Positions 15,627 to 24,337 of a DNA stretch of 64,000 nucleotides are shown here, piece after piece. A model generated the notes under the pieces. The model did no database searches, was not told where the DNA came from, and was given only the letters and a program-made list of their open reading frames with translations. Source of the stretch: UBA830 sp038146925 (lineage in GTDB: Bacteria; Pseudomonadota; Alphaproteobacteria; MPNO01; UBA830); contig JAYQSP010000007.1 of NCBI GenBank assembly GCA_038146925.1, positions 1-64,000 of the forward strand, given 5' to 3'. Each line of letters begins with the position of its first letter. Position 1 is the first letter of the stretch. Both the position numbers and the translations under genes were made by a program.

Positions 15627-16702
15627 GCCCTGTCCTCCCTAGCCGTGCGGGCGAGTCCGAGCCGCTCGCCGCCATACTTTCCCTCCATCGCATTCTCGCA
15701 CCATGGTAGATTGTCGAGATACCACTTCACCGTATGACGGAGAGCCTCTTCGAAATCGCGGGCCGGTCGCCAGCCGAGTTCGGTTTCGATCTTTGTGATG
15801 TCCAGGGCATAGCGGAAATCATGCCCCGGCCGTTCCTCAACGAACGTTATGAGTTCCGTTCGGGAATGCCCGTTTTCAGCGGGCACTAACTCGTCGATCA
15901 GCCTGCAGACCTTATGGGCTATGTCGATGTTCGACAATTCGGTTCGGCTGCCGATATTGTAGGTTTCCCCGGTTTTACCGTTTTCGAGAACGCGGAGGAG
16001 GGCTTCCGCGTGGTCTTCCACGAACAACCATTCGCGAACGTTCTTTCCGGTGCCGTATATCGGTACCGGTTCGTTCGCAAGGGCTTTCATGATGATCACC
16101 GGAATGAGCTTCTCCGGAAACTGGTACGGTCCGAAATTGTTCGAGCAATTGGTTATCACCGTTGGCAACCCGTAGGTCCTGTGCCAGCTTTGAACGAGAT
16201 GATCCGCCGCAGCCTTGCTGGCCGCATAGGGGGAGTTGGGCGCGTAGGGGGTTTGTTCCGTGAAAAACCCGGTGTCGTCCAGACTGCCATAAACCTCGTC
16301 GGTAGAGACATGGTGGAACCGGAAGGACGTTCGGCCTTTTTCATCAAGCTTCTTCCAGTAGGCATAGGCGGCATCCAGGAGATTGTATGTGCCCACGACG
16401 TTGGTCTGGATGAAATCCGAAGGGTCGCCGATCGAGCGATCGACATGGGTTTCCGCCGCCAGATGCATGATTGCGTCGGGTTCGTGCTGGTCCAGTATCC
16501 GGCGCACTTCTTCCGCGTCGCAAATATCGTGTTTTTCAAGGGTGTAGGCGGGGTTCGTTTCCGCCGCGTGAAGCGTCTCCTCGCTTGAGGCGTAGGTCAC
16601 CTTGTCGAGATTGACTATTTCGAACTCCGCCAGCGTGAGACAGCGTCGGATAACCGCCGAACCGATAAAGCCCATACCGCCGGTTACGAGAAGTTTGGTC
16701 AT
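15623..16702 (-). CDS. rfbB: dTDP-glucose 4,6-dehydratase
   Basis: 359 residues. SDR-extended enzyme with NAD motif LVTGGMGFIGSAVIR at residues 5-19, HLAAETHVDRSI, the catalytic STDEVYG, and YAASKAAADHLV (YxxxK). It removes water from dTDP-glucose to give the 4-keto-6-deoxy sugar. Overlaps both neighbours by 4 bases: the GT2 gene upstream and rfbA downstream. Confidence 0.97.
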   Translation of the reverse strand: MTKLLVTGGMGFIGSAVIRRCLTLAEFEIVNLDKVTYASSEETLHAAETNPAYTLEKHDICDAEEVRRILDQHEPDAIMHLAAETHVDRSIGDPSDFIQTNVVGTYNLLDAAYAYWKKLDEKGRTSFRFHHVSTDEVYGSLDDTGFFTEQTPYAPNSPYAASKAAADHLVQSWHRTYGLPTVITNCSNNFGPYQFPEKLIPVIIMKALANEPVPIYGTGKNVREWLFVEDHAEALLRVLENGKTGETYNIGSRTELSNIDIAHKVCRLIDELVPAENGHSRTELITFVEERPGHDFRYALDITKIETELGWRPARDFEEALRHTVKWYLDNLPWCENAMEGKYGGERLGLARTAREDRA

Positions 16703-17688
16703 TGGTTGGCCGCTTCAGGTCGCCGGATTTCCCGGCTGTTTCTGAACGGATCGCAGGCAGCTTCCATCATGCCTGGAGTGGGGGCGAATAGGGGGAAACC
16801 GGGCAAACGAATGTTGGCCAACGTGTTCAGCAATCCGATCCGGGAGAGGATTGTCATTCCTTCCCGCCGACGGGCCCACTTTAAACCGCGGCCCAACGCG
16901 CTTCGTGCGACCATATTCCGGCGGTTGCGGGACAGGTGCGGATGATCCCGCAGAAACCCCGCGAGGGCTGCGTTCATATCGTGAAGCGTCTGCGCGCCAT
17001 CGTGCGACAGCCGTTGATCGTCGTCGGAGGGGCCATAGGCGACGTAGGTCGGCACGGAGACGAACGCGCCGCGCAATGCCATGCGTAACGACAGGGAAAA
17101 ATCCTCGACGAACACGCTTTCGTCGCTGCCGCCTGCCGCCAGCGCCTCTTCACGGCGCAACAGCATGCAGGAGGGGTTGTAGGTCATACCCTTCACTAGA
17201 AGTTTGAGGGGGTCGTCTATTCGTGTGCGGGAGATGTCTTCGATGGGTTTCAGTAATGATGTCCAGTAACTTTCATCCGAGATTTTCTTGTCTACGTCGA
17301 ACGCGTCCAATTTGCCGAATGCGTATATGGCATTCTCGGCGATCAACGCTTCTCGAAGAACGCGCGTCGCGTCGGGATGCAGAATGTCATCCCCTCCGAC
17401 GAGTTTGACGTAGGTACCGGTTGCGCGTCTCAGGCCTTGATTCAGGGCGTTTGACGGTCCCTTGTTGTCCTGTCTGTGAACCAGGGTGTTGGGCCAGCCG
17501 GCTGTCGCGGATTTCAAGGCCTCGGCCGTACCGTCAGGCGATCCGTCGTCGATAAAGATGTATTCCGCGTCCTGTACGTCATTCTGCGCTCGCAGAAAGT
17601 GGGTCACGCGCTCGGCGTAGCGCGCGTGATTGTAGCAAATTACAACGAACGAAATATCGGTCACGCCGACAGCCCCGGGAAGAATCAA
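16699..17688 (-). CDS. Glycosyltransferase family 2
   Basis: 329 residues. GT-A fold signatures: ISFVVICYNHARYAERV at the N-terminus, IFIDDGSPDGTAEAL (the DDGS nucleotide-sugar site, residues ~45-60) and YVKLVGGDDILHPDA (the DXD-like GDD). No transmembrane segment. First gene of the rhamnose operon, overlapping rfbB by 4 bases, so it may use dTDP-rhamnose; that is inferred from position only. A GTG at 17664 is an alternative start since family similarity begins just after it. Confidence 0.9.
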   Translation of the reverse strand: MILPGAVGVTDISFVVICYNHARYAERVTHFLRAQNDVQDAEYIFIDDGSPDGTAEALKSATAGWPNTLVHRQDNKGPSNALNQGLRRATGTYVKLVGGDDILHPDATRVLREALIAENAIYAFGKLDAFDVDKKISDESYWTSLLKPIEDISRTRIDDPLKLLVKGMTYNPSCMLLRREEALAAGGSDESVFVEDFSLSLRMALRGAFVSVPTYVAYGPSDDDQRLSHDGAQTLHDMNAALAGFLRDHPHLSRNRRNMVARSALGRGLKWARRREGMTILSRIGLLNTLANIRLPGFPLFAPTPGMMEAACDPFRNSREIRRPEAANQ

Positions 17689-17801
17689 TATTGTGCCGTT
17701 CCGGCGCAGACCCTATCAGACTAAGGGCCTTTTCGGAAATCTATGTAACTCTGTTTTCTTTTCCCGCCCTGCAGATCGTTGAGACGTGGCGGCGCAGTGG
17801 A

Positions 17802-18179
17802 TCAGGCGGCCGCAGTTGACCGTCGGCGCAGCAGGTAATGCGCAGTGCAGTGCTCGGCGCAGTAATGCCGGCCCGGCTGCACGGTCTTGCCACAGATATG
17901 CAGACCGAACTTGCCTGCTTCGTCAGTCGGCCAGCGGCACATCCAGGCTTCGACATCGGCCGAGGGGTGATGAAAAATCGGCTCTTCGAAGATGACGGGT
18001 TCCGGCTCCGGTTCCTTTTGCGGAATCTCAGTCCCGCGCTGCAGGTTCAGCCGGTGCGCTTTACCAATGACAGCATTGCGCGTAACGCCGCCCCCCAGTT
18101 TCTCCGCGATTTGTCGCGCTGATAAACCTTCTGCCCATAACCGCGTAAGCGTCTCGACCCGTTCGGGACTCCACTGCAT
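17802..18179 (-). CDS. gcrA: Cell-cycle regulator GcrA
   Basis: 125 residues from the ATG at 18179, set by AGGAGGAAAAG immediately upstream. The N-terminus is the GcrA DNA-binding helix-turn-helix (WSPERVETLTRLWAEGLSAR, then GVTRNAVIGKAHRLNL). The C-terminal half carries cysteines and histidines (MCRWP, HICGK, HYCAEHC), giving a zinc-binding look typical of the family. In alphaproteobacteria GcrA binds sigma-70 polymerase at promoters with GANTC sites methylated by CcrM. A GAATC (GANTC) motif lies ~105 bp upstream near 18290. A good lineage marker. Confidence 0.95.
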   Translation of the reverse strand: MQWSPERVETLTRLWAEGLSARQIAEKLGGGVTRNAVIGKAHRLNLQRGTEIPQKEPEPEPVIFEEPIFHHPSADVEAWMCRWPTDEAGKFGLHICGKTVQPGRHYCAEHCTAHYLLRRRSTAAA

Positions 18180-18469
18180 CGCTTTTCCTCCTCGTACCTG
18201 TACTCTTGTGCCAACCCGCACTGCAAACGCAAGATGCAGTGTGTTACAAACAGGTTACTACTATATATAGGTAGGGTCGAAAGGCAACCGGAATCTGCTG
18301 AAAGCCGCAAGAAACCTGTGGAAACCCGGAACTGGGGACAACTTTCCGTAACGCACTGTTATTGCACCGCAATAGAGCCGAATCGCCAAGCGTGTGCCTG
18401 TGGACAGCCGAGATACCCCCAGATCGGGAGGCAAGTTGGGGGTAAAGAGAGGGAATTATTCCCGGGGGG

Positions 18470-18868
18470 TCAGGTGGCGTTTTCGCCCTTGTAGCCGGTC
18501 AGATTTATGATCTCGAGCACGTTGCCGTCGGGATCGTGGAAATACGCGCGCGGTCCGTTCACGGCGCCGCCCTGGCGGTCTTCCTCGAAGAAAACTTCCA
18601 CGCCGCTGGCTTTCAGCTGTTCCTTGGCCGCGTCGTATTCGTCAGGATCCACGATAAAGGCGTGGTGGACATCATGGTCGTCGGGATCGATCTTCGCATC
18701 CGACTTCGCCAGGATGATGCAATCGCCACCGCAATCGAGAAAGACCATCCCGCGCTCGTGATTGACCTGTATCGGCGTCATGCCGAGATTGTCGACGTAA
18801 AACGCCATGCTACGGACTGTATCCGTTACCGGCAGCGTGAAGTGGGCAACGCCCCTGGTTTTGATCAT
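18470..18868 (-). CDS. VOC-family (glyoxalase/dioxygenase fold) protein
   Basis: 132 residues, one VOC domain made of two beta-alpha-beta-beta-beta units. It opens VAHFTLPVTDTVRSMAFYVDNLGM and ends AYFHDPDGNVLEIINLTGY, with His and Glu at the expected metal positions (VAHF and NVLEI). Size and DPDGN-LEI ending fit glyoxalase/extradiol-like enzymes. It is at the left border of the catabolic island, divergent from the flavoprotein at 18998; a ring-cleavage or isomerase role is possible but unproven. Confidence 0.88.
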   Translation of the reverse strand: MIKTRGVAHFTLPVTDTVRSMAFYVDNLGMTPIQVNHERGMVFLDCGGDCIILAKSDAKIDPDDHDVHHAFIVDPDEYDAAKEQLKASGVEVFFEEDRQGGAVNGPRAYFHDPDGNVLEIINLTGYKGENAT

Positions 18869-18997
18869 TTGCGCATCCTCCGGACACGATTTGAGCAGAA
18901 GCCGCCAGATTGAATCAAGGGGAGGGGAGGTATCGCCTTGGTCCTGCCGTCTATATTAAGCTGACAACCGGGCAACAGTGCGGATGGGGAATTCGGC

Positions 18998-20389
18998 ATG
19001 ACATACGACGTAGCGATCGTGGGCGGCGGCTTCGGCGGTCTGACGGCGGCAAATCATGTGGCGCTGGCGGGGCTGAAGCCCGTGGTTCTGGAGGCCGGGT
19101 CCGGCGAGACCTACATGTGCAATTCGCGCGTCGCGACCGGCGCGTTGCATGTCGCCTTTCGCAGTCCGGAAGACCCTGCCGACGAATTGTTCGAAGCCAT
19201 CATGGCCGCCACTGACGGCACGGCCCGTGAAGATATTGCCCGCGCACTGACCGACAACGCCCAGGCCACCATCGACTGGATGCGCGACGAGGGTTGCGAG
19301 TTCATGCAACACCCGCGACGGTCCTGGGGCATGCCGATGATGATGCCGGGGCGCGAAATGAAGGCCGGCCTCGACTGGGAGGGAAGCGGCCCCAATCTGT
19401 TTCTGAAATCGCTCGCCGAAAAACTGGCCCAACGCGGCGGCGAGCTAAGGTGCGGCGTGCGTGCTGCGGGACTGGAGATGAAGGGTGGGCAAGTCACCGG
19501 CGTCGAACTTGATGATGGTGAGACAATCGAGGCCCGGGCGGTGGTCATCGCCGATGGCGGGTTTCAGGCCGACCGGGAACTGATCGGCCGGCACATCACC
19601 GGATCGCCCGACCGGGTTCGGCAGCGGAATACGGAAACCGGCCGTGGGGACGGACTGCGCATGGCGGTTGCAGCAGGCGCACAGACGGCCGGGCTCGACA
19701 AGTTCTACGGACATGTCCTCAGCCGGGATGCGATGGAAAACGAAGAACTGTGGCCCTATCCGCAACTGGATGTGATCTGCGCAAAGGGCATCGTGGTGAC
19801 ATCCGATGGTCGCCGCTTTGCAGACGAAGGGCAGGGCGGGATCTACGTCACCAACGCAATTGCGGCGCTCGACGATCCGCTGGATGCAACAGCCGTCTTC
19901 GACCGTAGCGTCTGGGAGGACGCAAAAGAGGCGGATATCGTGCCGCCTAACCCGTCGTTGACCGAGAACGGCGGCACGGTTTTGCAGGCGGACAGTCTGG
20001 CGGAGCTGGCCGGTCTTGCCGGGCTCGATGCGGCGGGGGTGAGCGCGACGGTGCAGGACTACAACGACCTGATCCGTGCCGGCAGCGCGCCGGCGATGTC
20101 GCCCGCCCGCACCACGCAGACATTTCCCGCGCATACGATCGACAAGCCGCCATTCTACGCCATCCCGCTCTGCGCCGGCATTACGGTTACGTCCGGCGGG
20201 CTATGTGTGGACGGCCGGGCGCGCGTGCTCGACACCGACGAGAAACCCATCGTTGGGCTTTACGCCGCCGGATCGGCGGTGGGCGGTCTGGAAGGCGGTC
20301 CGAGGGCCGGATATGTCGGCGGGCTGATCAAGGCGTTCGCGATCGGCCGCATCGCCGGGCGGGAGATCGCCTCCGAACTGGCGGATTAA
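18998..20389 (+). CDS. FAD-dependent oxidoreductase, fumarate reductase/TcuA flavoprotein type
   Basis: 463 residues. N-terminal FAD motif YDVAIVGGGFGGLTAANHVALAG, a middle KGIVVTSDGRRFADEGQGG segment typical of the fumarate reductase/succinate dehydrogenase/3-ketosteroid dehydrogenase family, and a C-terminal GLYAAGSAVGGLEGGPRAGYVGGL. Such enzymes insert or remove C=C bonds next to carbonyls or carboxylates (tricarballylate dehydrogenase is one). Its TAA overlaps the stop of the deacetylase remnant on the other strand (shared TTAA). In the catabolic island it could reduce or desaturate a ring-cleavage acid. Confidence 0.88.
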   Translation: MTYDVAIVGGGFGGLTAANHVALAGLKPVVLEAGSGETYMCNSRVATGALHVAFRSPEDPADELFEAIMAATDGTAREDIARALTDNAQATIDWMRDEGCEFMQHPRRSWGMPMMMPGREMKAGLDWEGSGPNLFLKSLAEKLAQRGGELRCGVRAAGLEMKGGQVTGVELDDGETIEARAVVIADGGFQADRELIGRHITGSPDRVRQRNTETGRGDGLRMAVAAGAQTAGLDKFYGHVLSRDAMENEELWPYPQLDVICAKGIVVTSDGRRFADEGQGGIYVTNAIAALDDPLDATAVFDRSVWEDAKEADIVPPNPSLTENGGTVLQADSLAELAGLAGLDAAGVSATVQDYNDLIRAGSAPAMSPARTTQTFPAHTIDKPPFYAIPLCAGITVTSGGLCVDGRARVLDTDEKPIVGLYAAGSAVGGLEGGPRAGYVGGLIKAFAIGRIAGREIASELAD

Positions 20390-20637
20390 CCCCCGGTCGC
20401 CTTTCCCGACAATATCCAGTCAGCGATCTCGCCGCCCGTCGCCGACCAGACCCCGTCATGCGACATGACGTACTGGAGAGCACGGTCGAGCGCGCCGATC
20501 CGGTGCGGCACGCCGATGATGTAGGGGTGCAGGGACATCGCGACGACGCGGCCGCTGTCGGCGCTTTCCGCATAGAGCACATCGAAGGCGCTGCGGATCA
20601 TGGTTTCGAAATCGGCGGCAAGGCGGGCCTTGGTCAT
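20386..20637 (-). pseudogene. Polysaccharide deacetylase / PuuE-like protein, C-terminal remnant
   Basis: 83 codons whose product matches only the last part of allantoinase-like polysaccharide deacetylases: FDVLYAESADSGRVVAMSLH, then PHRIGALDRALQYVMSHDGV and WSATGGEIADW. Full-length members are ~300 residues and the NodB catalytic core lies N-terminal to this piece; nothing of it is found upstream on this strand. So this is most likely a fragment left after a deletion, perhaps linked to insertion of the flavoprotein or amidohydrolase gene beside it. Confidence 0.75.
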
Positions 20638-20822
20638 GGGCTCGGTACGTTCCCGGTGTGCTGAATCCGACTTTATCCGATCCGCAATGCGCGGGTAAGA
20701 GGACGGGCGGGCGCAAATAATGCGTCCTGCCGCCCTCCCATTCCGGCGGCGCTTTATCTAGAATGCACGCAAAGGGCTCCCGCGAGCCTTGCGAACCAGA
20801 CCGAACCGAGAGGAACGACCGC

Positions 20823-21833
20823 ATGATTATCGATTGTCATGGCCATTACACCACCGAACCGGAACAGCTGACCGATTATCGCAAGGCCCAGCTCGCGGGA
20901 CTGGACGCCGATCCGTCGTTTCTGCCGACCCGCGCCGATCTGAAAATCACGGACGACGAAATCCGCGAACGGATCGAACCGGCGCAGATCAAGCTGCAGA
21001 TGGAACGCGGCACCGACATGACAATTTTTTCGCCGCGCGCGGTGGGCATGGGCCACCATCTCGGGACGGAACAGACCAGCTATTACTGGGCGGAAATCTG
21101 CAACAACATGGTGCGCCGCGTGTGCGACCTGTATCCGGAACGGTTCGTGCCGGTCTGCCAGCTGCCGCAGTATCCGGGAGTCGAGCCGGCGAAATCCATT
21201 CCAGAGCTCGAACGCTGCGTCAACGAGATGGGCTTTATCGGTGTCAACGTGAACCCGGATCCGTCCGGCGCCATGTGGACCGACCCGCCGATCACCGACA
21301 AATGGTGGTACCCGCTATGGGAAAAGATGGTCGAGCTGGACGTGCCCGGGATGCTGCATGTCAGCGGATCGTGCAATCCGAATTTCCACCACACCGGCGC
21401 CCACTACATAGCCGGCGACACGACCGTTTTCATGCAGCTGATCCTCGGCGATCTGTTCGCGGATTTCCCGGGTCTCAAATTCATCATCCCGCATGGCGGC
21501 GGCGCGGTGCCGTTCCACTGGGGCCGCTATCGAGGGCTGGCGCAAGACATGGGCAAACCGACGCTAGACGAACACCTGCTGAACAACGTGTTCTTCGATA
21601 CCTGCGTCTATCATCAGCCGGGCATCGACTGCATGACCAAGGTGATCCCGACCAAGAACATCCTGTTTGCATCGGAAATGGTCGGCGCGGTGCGCGGGGT
21701 CGATCCCGAAACCGGGTTCAACTACGACGACACCAAGCGATATATCGACGGGACGCCAAACCTGACCGACGCGGAACGCGCGGAGATTTTCAGCGGCAAC
21801 GTGCAGAAGGTGTTCCCGCGGCTGAAGATCTGA
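20823..21833 (+). CDS. Amidohydrolase, 4-oxalomesaconate hydratase (LigJ)/ACMSD-like
   Basis: 336 residues from ATG 20823 (GAGAGGAACG upstream; the longer frame from 20763 is not conserved). The N-terminus MIIDCHGHYTT gives the metal-binding HxH pair (His6, His8). Later metal/catalytic histidines occur in GMLHVSGS and FIIPHGGGAVPFHWGRYRG. The start and the general length match LigJ, which hydrates 4-oxalomesaconate in the protocatechuate 4,5-cleavage pathway; ACMSD-type decarboxylases share the fold. Beside phthalate-type oxygenases, the LigJ reading is attractive but is inference. Confidence 0.85.
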   Translation: MIIDCHGHYTTEPEQLTDYRKAQLAGLDADPSFLPTRADLKITDDEIRERIEPAQIKLQMERGTDMTIFSPRAVGMGHHLGTEQTSYYWAEICNNMVRRVCDLYPERFVPVCQLPQYPGVEPAKSIPELERCVNEMGFIGVNVNPDPSGAMWTDPPITDKWWYPLWEKMVELDVPGMLHVSGSCNPNFHHTGAHYIAGDTTVFMQLILGDLFADFPGLKFIIPHGGGAVPFHWGRYRGLAQDMGKPTLDEHLLNNVFFDTCVYHQPGIDCMTKVIPTKNILFASEMVGAVRGVDPETGFNYDDTKRYIDGTPNLTDAERAEIFSGNVQKVFPRLKI

Positions 21834-21858
21834 AGTTTAAGGGCCGATAGATTTTGTT

Positions 21859-21884
21859 CCCCTCCCCCTGAAGGGGGAGAGGGG
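21859..21884. terminator. C/G-run palindrome between convergent genes
   Basis: CCCCTCCCCC followed by TGAA and GGGGGAGAGGGG forms a strong hairpin with one bulged A. It lies between the convergent amidohydrolase and Rieske genes. No T-run follows on either side, so it may be a dispersed intergenic palindrome of the sort common in alphaproteobacteria rather than a classic terminator. Confidence 0.55.
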
Positions 21885-21909
21885 ACGCAATAAACAGGCG
21901 GTGCGGCCG

Positions 21910-23196
21910 CTAGGCCGTCACCCGTTCCTTGCCGGTATCGGTCCTGAACGCTTCCTCGCAGGCTTCGACGTAATCCTGATCCCGGTCGAGCACGACCGCG
22001 ACGGAGCGGATTTTCATGTGTTCCGGTTCGCGGCCCGTCGGCATGATTCCCTTTTCCGCCAGATCGGTTGCCGCCTTGCGCAGCTTGTTCCGTGTCATGA
22101 CGATGCCGTAATCGGTCGGGACAAGGTTTTCGCGCGACCGGTCGACGATGGGCCCCATGGATTCCTGCAGGCTCGCATCCTGCATGCCGAAGCCCATCAC
22201 GCCCGAGAACGTCTCGCCGCGTTTCTGGGCTTCGCGATCGATCATGTAATCGTTGTCCTTGTTCTGGGCCGGGCGGAAGGTGCCCGGGACCAGCGGCACG
22301 TGAATGCCCTTCCCGTCGAGACAGGCCTGGCGTTCTTCGGCGGTCAGCGGCCGGTCGGGGTGATAGTCGTAGCTCCATGTCCAGCAGTTTTCGTCGTTAA
22401 TCGGCACCCAGAAATGACCGTGCTGCGGATGATCCGCACGCGGCGCGATCATGGTGAAGCAGGGCATCACCCACTGGGTGATCCGCCAGTAATATTTGTC
22501 TTCCTCGACGTTGCGGCGCGCGGCGACGTAAAGGCCGCCTTCCGATTCCCGAACTTCGAAGACCGGCTTCATGTCGCCCATGTTGTACTTGTTGGCCTTG
22601 GCGCCCCTGAACAGCGGATCGCGCTCCAGCTCCATCGAATGCAGCCACGAGACGTGGCTGGAATCGATGCCGCCTTCCAGCGCCTGCAGCCAGTTGCATT
22701 CCTGGATGCGCTTGGTCGACACCGTCTGTCCGGGTTTGACGGTCGCGAATTCCCATTCCGGTTCCGGCGGACGGTTCTCGGGATCACCCATATGGGTCCA
22801 CAGAATGTCGCCTACCTTGATCAGCGGGTAGGCCTGCAGCTTCGCTTCCTGCCGGATCACGCTGTCTTCCGGCTCGGACGGGATATCGACGCAGTTGCCT
22901 TCGACGTCGTATTTCCAGCCGTGATACGGGCAGCGCAGGCCGCAATCCTCGTTTCGACCGAACCACAGCGATACCCGGCGGTGGGAACAGAACTCCTCAA
23001 CCAGACCGTAGCGGCCTTCGGAGTCGCGGAAGGCGATCATCTTTTCACCCAGCAGTTCGACGCGTACCGGCGGGCAGTCGTTCTCCGGCAGTTCCTCGGC
23101 CAGCATCGCGGGCAGCCAGTACTGGCGGAACAGTTCGCCCATTGGCGTGCCTTTGTCGGTCTGGGTGAGCAGATCGTTAACTTCCTTGCGCAGCAT
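21910..23196 (-). CDS. Rieske aromatic ring-hydroxylating oxygenase, alpha subunit (phthalate 4,5-dioxygenase type), copy 1
   Basis: 428 residues. The Rieske [2Fe-2S] ligands are Cys70-x-His72 and Cys89-x2-His92 (FCSHRRVSLWFG to LRCPYHGW). The mononuclear iron motif is GGIDSSHVSWLH near residue 178. Overall pattern matches phthalate 4,5-dioxygenase and related one-component-type alpha subunits, which need a separate reductase. Its first 100 residues are 68 percent identical (hand count, no gaps) to the oxygenase at 35637-36920. It is the only leftward gene at this spot; no reductase or ferredoxin lies near. Confidence 0.93.
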   Translation of the reverse strand: MLRKEVNDLLTQTDKGTPMGELFRQYWLPAMLAEELPENDCPPVRVELLGEKMIAFRDSEGRYGLVEEFCSHRRVSLWFGRNEDCGLRCPYHGWKYDVEGNCVDIPSEPEDSVIRQEAKLQAYPLIKVGDILWTHMGDPENRPPEPEWEFATVKPGQTVSTKRIQECNWLQALEGGIDSSHVSWLHSMELERDPLFRGAKANKYNMGDMKPVFEVRESEGGLYVAARRNVEEDKYYWRITQWVMPCFTMIAPRADHPQHGHFWVPINDENCWTWSYDYHPDRPLTAEERQACLDGKGIHVPLVPGTFRPAQNKDNDYMIDREAQKRGETFSGVMGFGMQDASLQESMGPIVDRSRENLVPTDYGIVMTRNKLRKAATDLAEKGIMPTGREPEHMKIRSVAVVLDRDQDYVEACEEAFRTDTGKERVTA

Positions 23197-23414
23197 CTTT
23201 CATCTCCCGATTCATGTGTCTTGCCGCAAAACTCCGCGTCGGCCGCAACTCCGTTTATTCCGTGTCTGCGGGCCGTGTGCAAGAGGACATCGCATTCTAT
23301 CGAATGCGTTGGCAGAAAATTAATTAGATGTCTAAGCACTTTCCGTCAATGGACGGATCGCCGCAGTCCCGATAGGTTTGCCGGAACGGAATTATACGGA
23401 AAAGACCCAGCGAC

Positions 23415-24266
23415 ATGCCCTTTGCAGAAATCGACGGAATTCGCACCCGTTACGACGTGGTGGGTAATGGCCCGCCCGTGCTCATGTACGCGCCGGGCGG
23501 CTTCAATGCGCGGCTCGAACAGTGGACCGATCTCGGAATCTACAAGCGGATCGGGCTGCTCGACCATCTGCCCGAACACTACACCTGCATCGTGTTCGAC
23601 CGCCGCGAGAACGGGGAATCCGGCGGCCGCATCGAAGCGGTCGGCTGGCAGCATTTCGTGCGTCAGGGCGCCGGACTGCTGGACGAGCTGGGATACGAAA
23701 AGGCACATCTGATGGGCGGCTGCATGGGCTGCCCGCCGGTGACGGCGTTCGCCGCGGCGCATCCCGACCGGGTGCTTTCCATGGTACTGTTCTGGCCGGT
23801 GGGGGGCGCAAAATACCGGATCAACTGCCATCTGCGCTTCGCCCGGCACCTCGCCTATGTCGAGGAAAACGGCATGCAGGCCGTGGTCGACCTCGTGCGC
23901 AGCCACGATCTGAACTTCTCGCAGGATCCGCGCGGCGGCCCCTGGGGCACGCCGATCCGGAACGGTGACGATTTCGCCGCGCGCTATGCCGCGTTCGACC
24001 CTGTCGCCTACAAGAACATCGTGTCGGCCATGGTGCGAGGCCTTTTCGACCGCGACACCGCCCCCGGCGCGGAAGCGGAGGAACTGCTGGCGATGGATAT
24101 CCCCGCCATCATCGTCCCCGGCGACGACGACGCCCATGCGACCTCGGCGGCGATGTACCTGCACGAATGCCTGACGGGGTCCGAGTACGTCGACATCCTG
24201 GCGAAGGAGCAGTCGGCGGAGAATATTCCGGGGCGTGTGCTGGACTTTCTAAAGGGTGTTTTCTGA
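23415..24266 (+). CDS. Alpha/beta-fold hydrolase with Cys nucleophile elbow
   Basis: 283 residues. Oxyanion-side motif YAPGGFNAR near residue 26 and IVFDRRENGESGG (the DxRGxGxS region) near residue 60. The nucleophile elbow is GGCMG at residues 101-105, so the usual Ser of GxSxG is Cys103. The acid is probably in VPGDDDAHATSA near residue 235. Cys nucleophiles occur in dienelactone hydrolases and some C-C or lactone hydrolases. The gene stands between the first Rieske gene (divergent) and the Pht5-like operon (convergent), so it probably cleaves a ring-derived lactone, ester or diketone. Confidence 0.87.
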   Translation: MPFAEIDGIRTRYDVVGNGPPVLMYAPGGFNARLEQWTDLGIYKRIGLLDHLPEHYTCIVFDRRENGESGGRIEAVGWQHFVRQGAGLLDELGYEKAHLMGGCMGCPPVTAFAAAHPDRVLSMVLFWPVGGAKYRINCHLRFARHLAYVEENGMQAVVDLVRSHDLNFSQDPRGGPWGTPIRNGDDFAARYAAFDPVAYKNIVSAMVRGLFDRDTAPGAEAEELLAMDIPAIIVPGDDDAHATSAAMYLHECLTGSEYVDILAKEQSAENIPGRVLDFLKGVF

Positions 24267-24279
24267 CTGAGAGAAACCC

Positions 24280-24313
24280 GTGTCACCCTCGGGTCGCGGC
24301 CCGAGGATGACAC
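24280..24313. repeat. Near-perfect intergenic palindrome, terminator-like
   Basis: GTGTCACCCTCGGG and its near complement CCCGAGGATGACAC flank a short GC loop, with one mismatch in a 14-15-bp stem. It lies between convergent genes (hydrolase and Pht5-like). The GTGTCATCCTCGGG-type arm is a familiar dispersed palindrome in alphaproteobacterial genomes, so it may be a repeat family member that also ends transcription. Confidence 0.65.
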
Positions 24314-24337
24314 CTGTTTAATCAGATTTTGCTGGTG

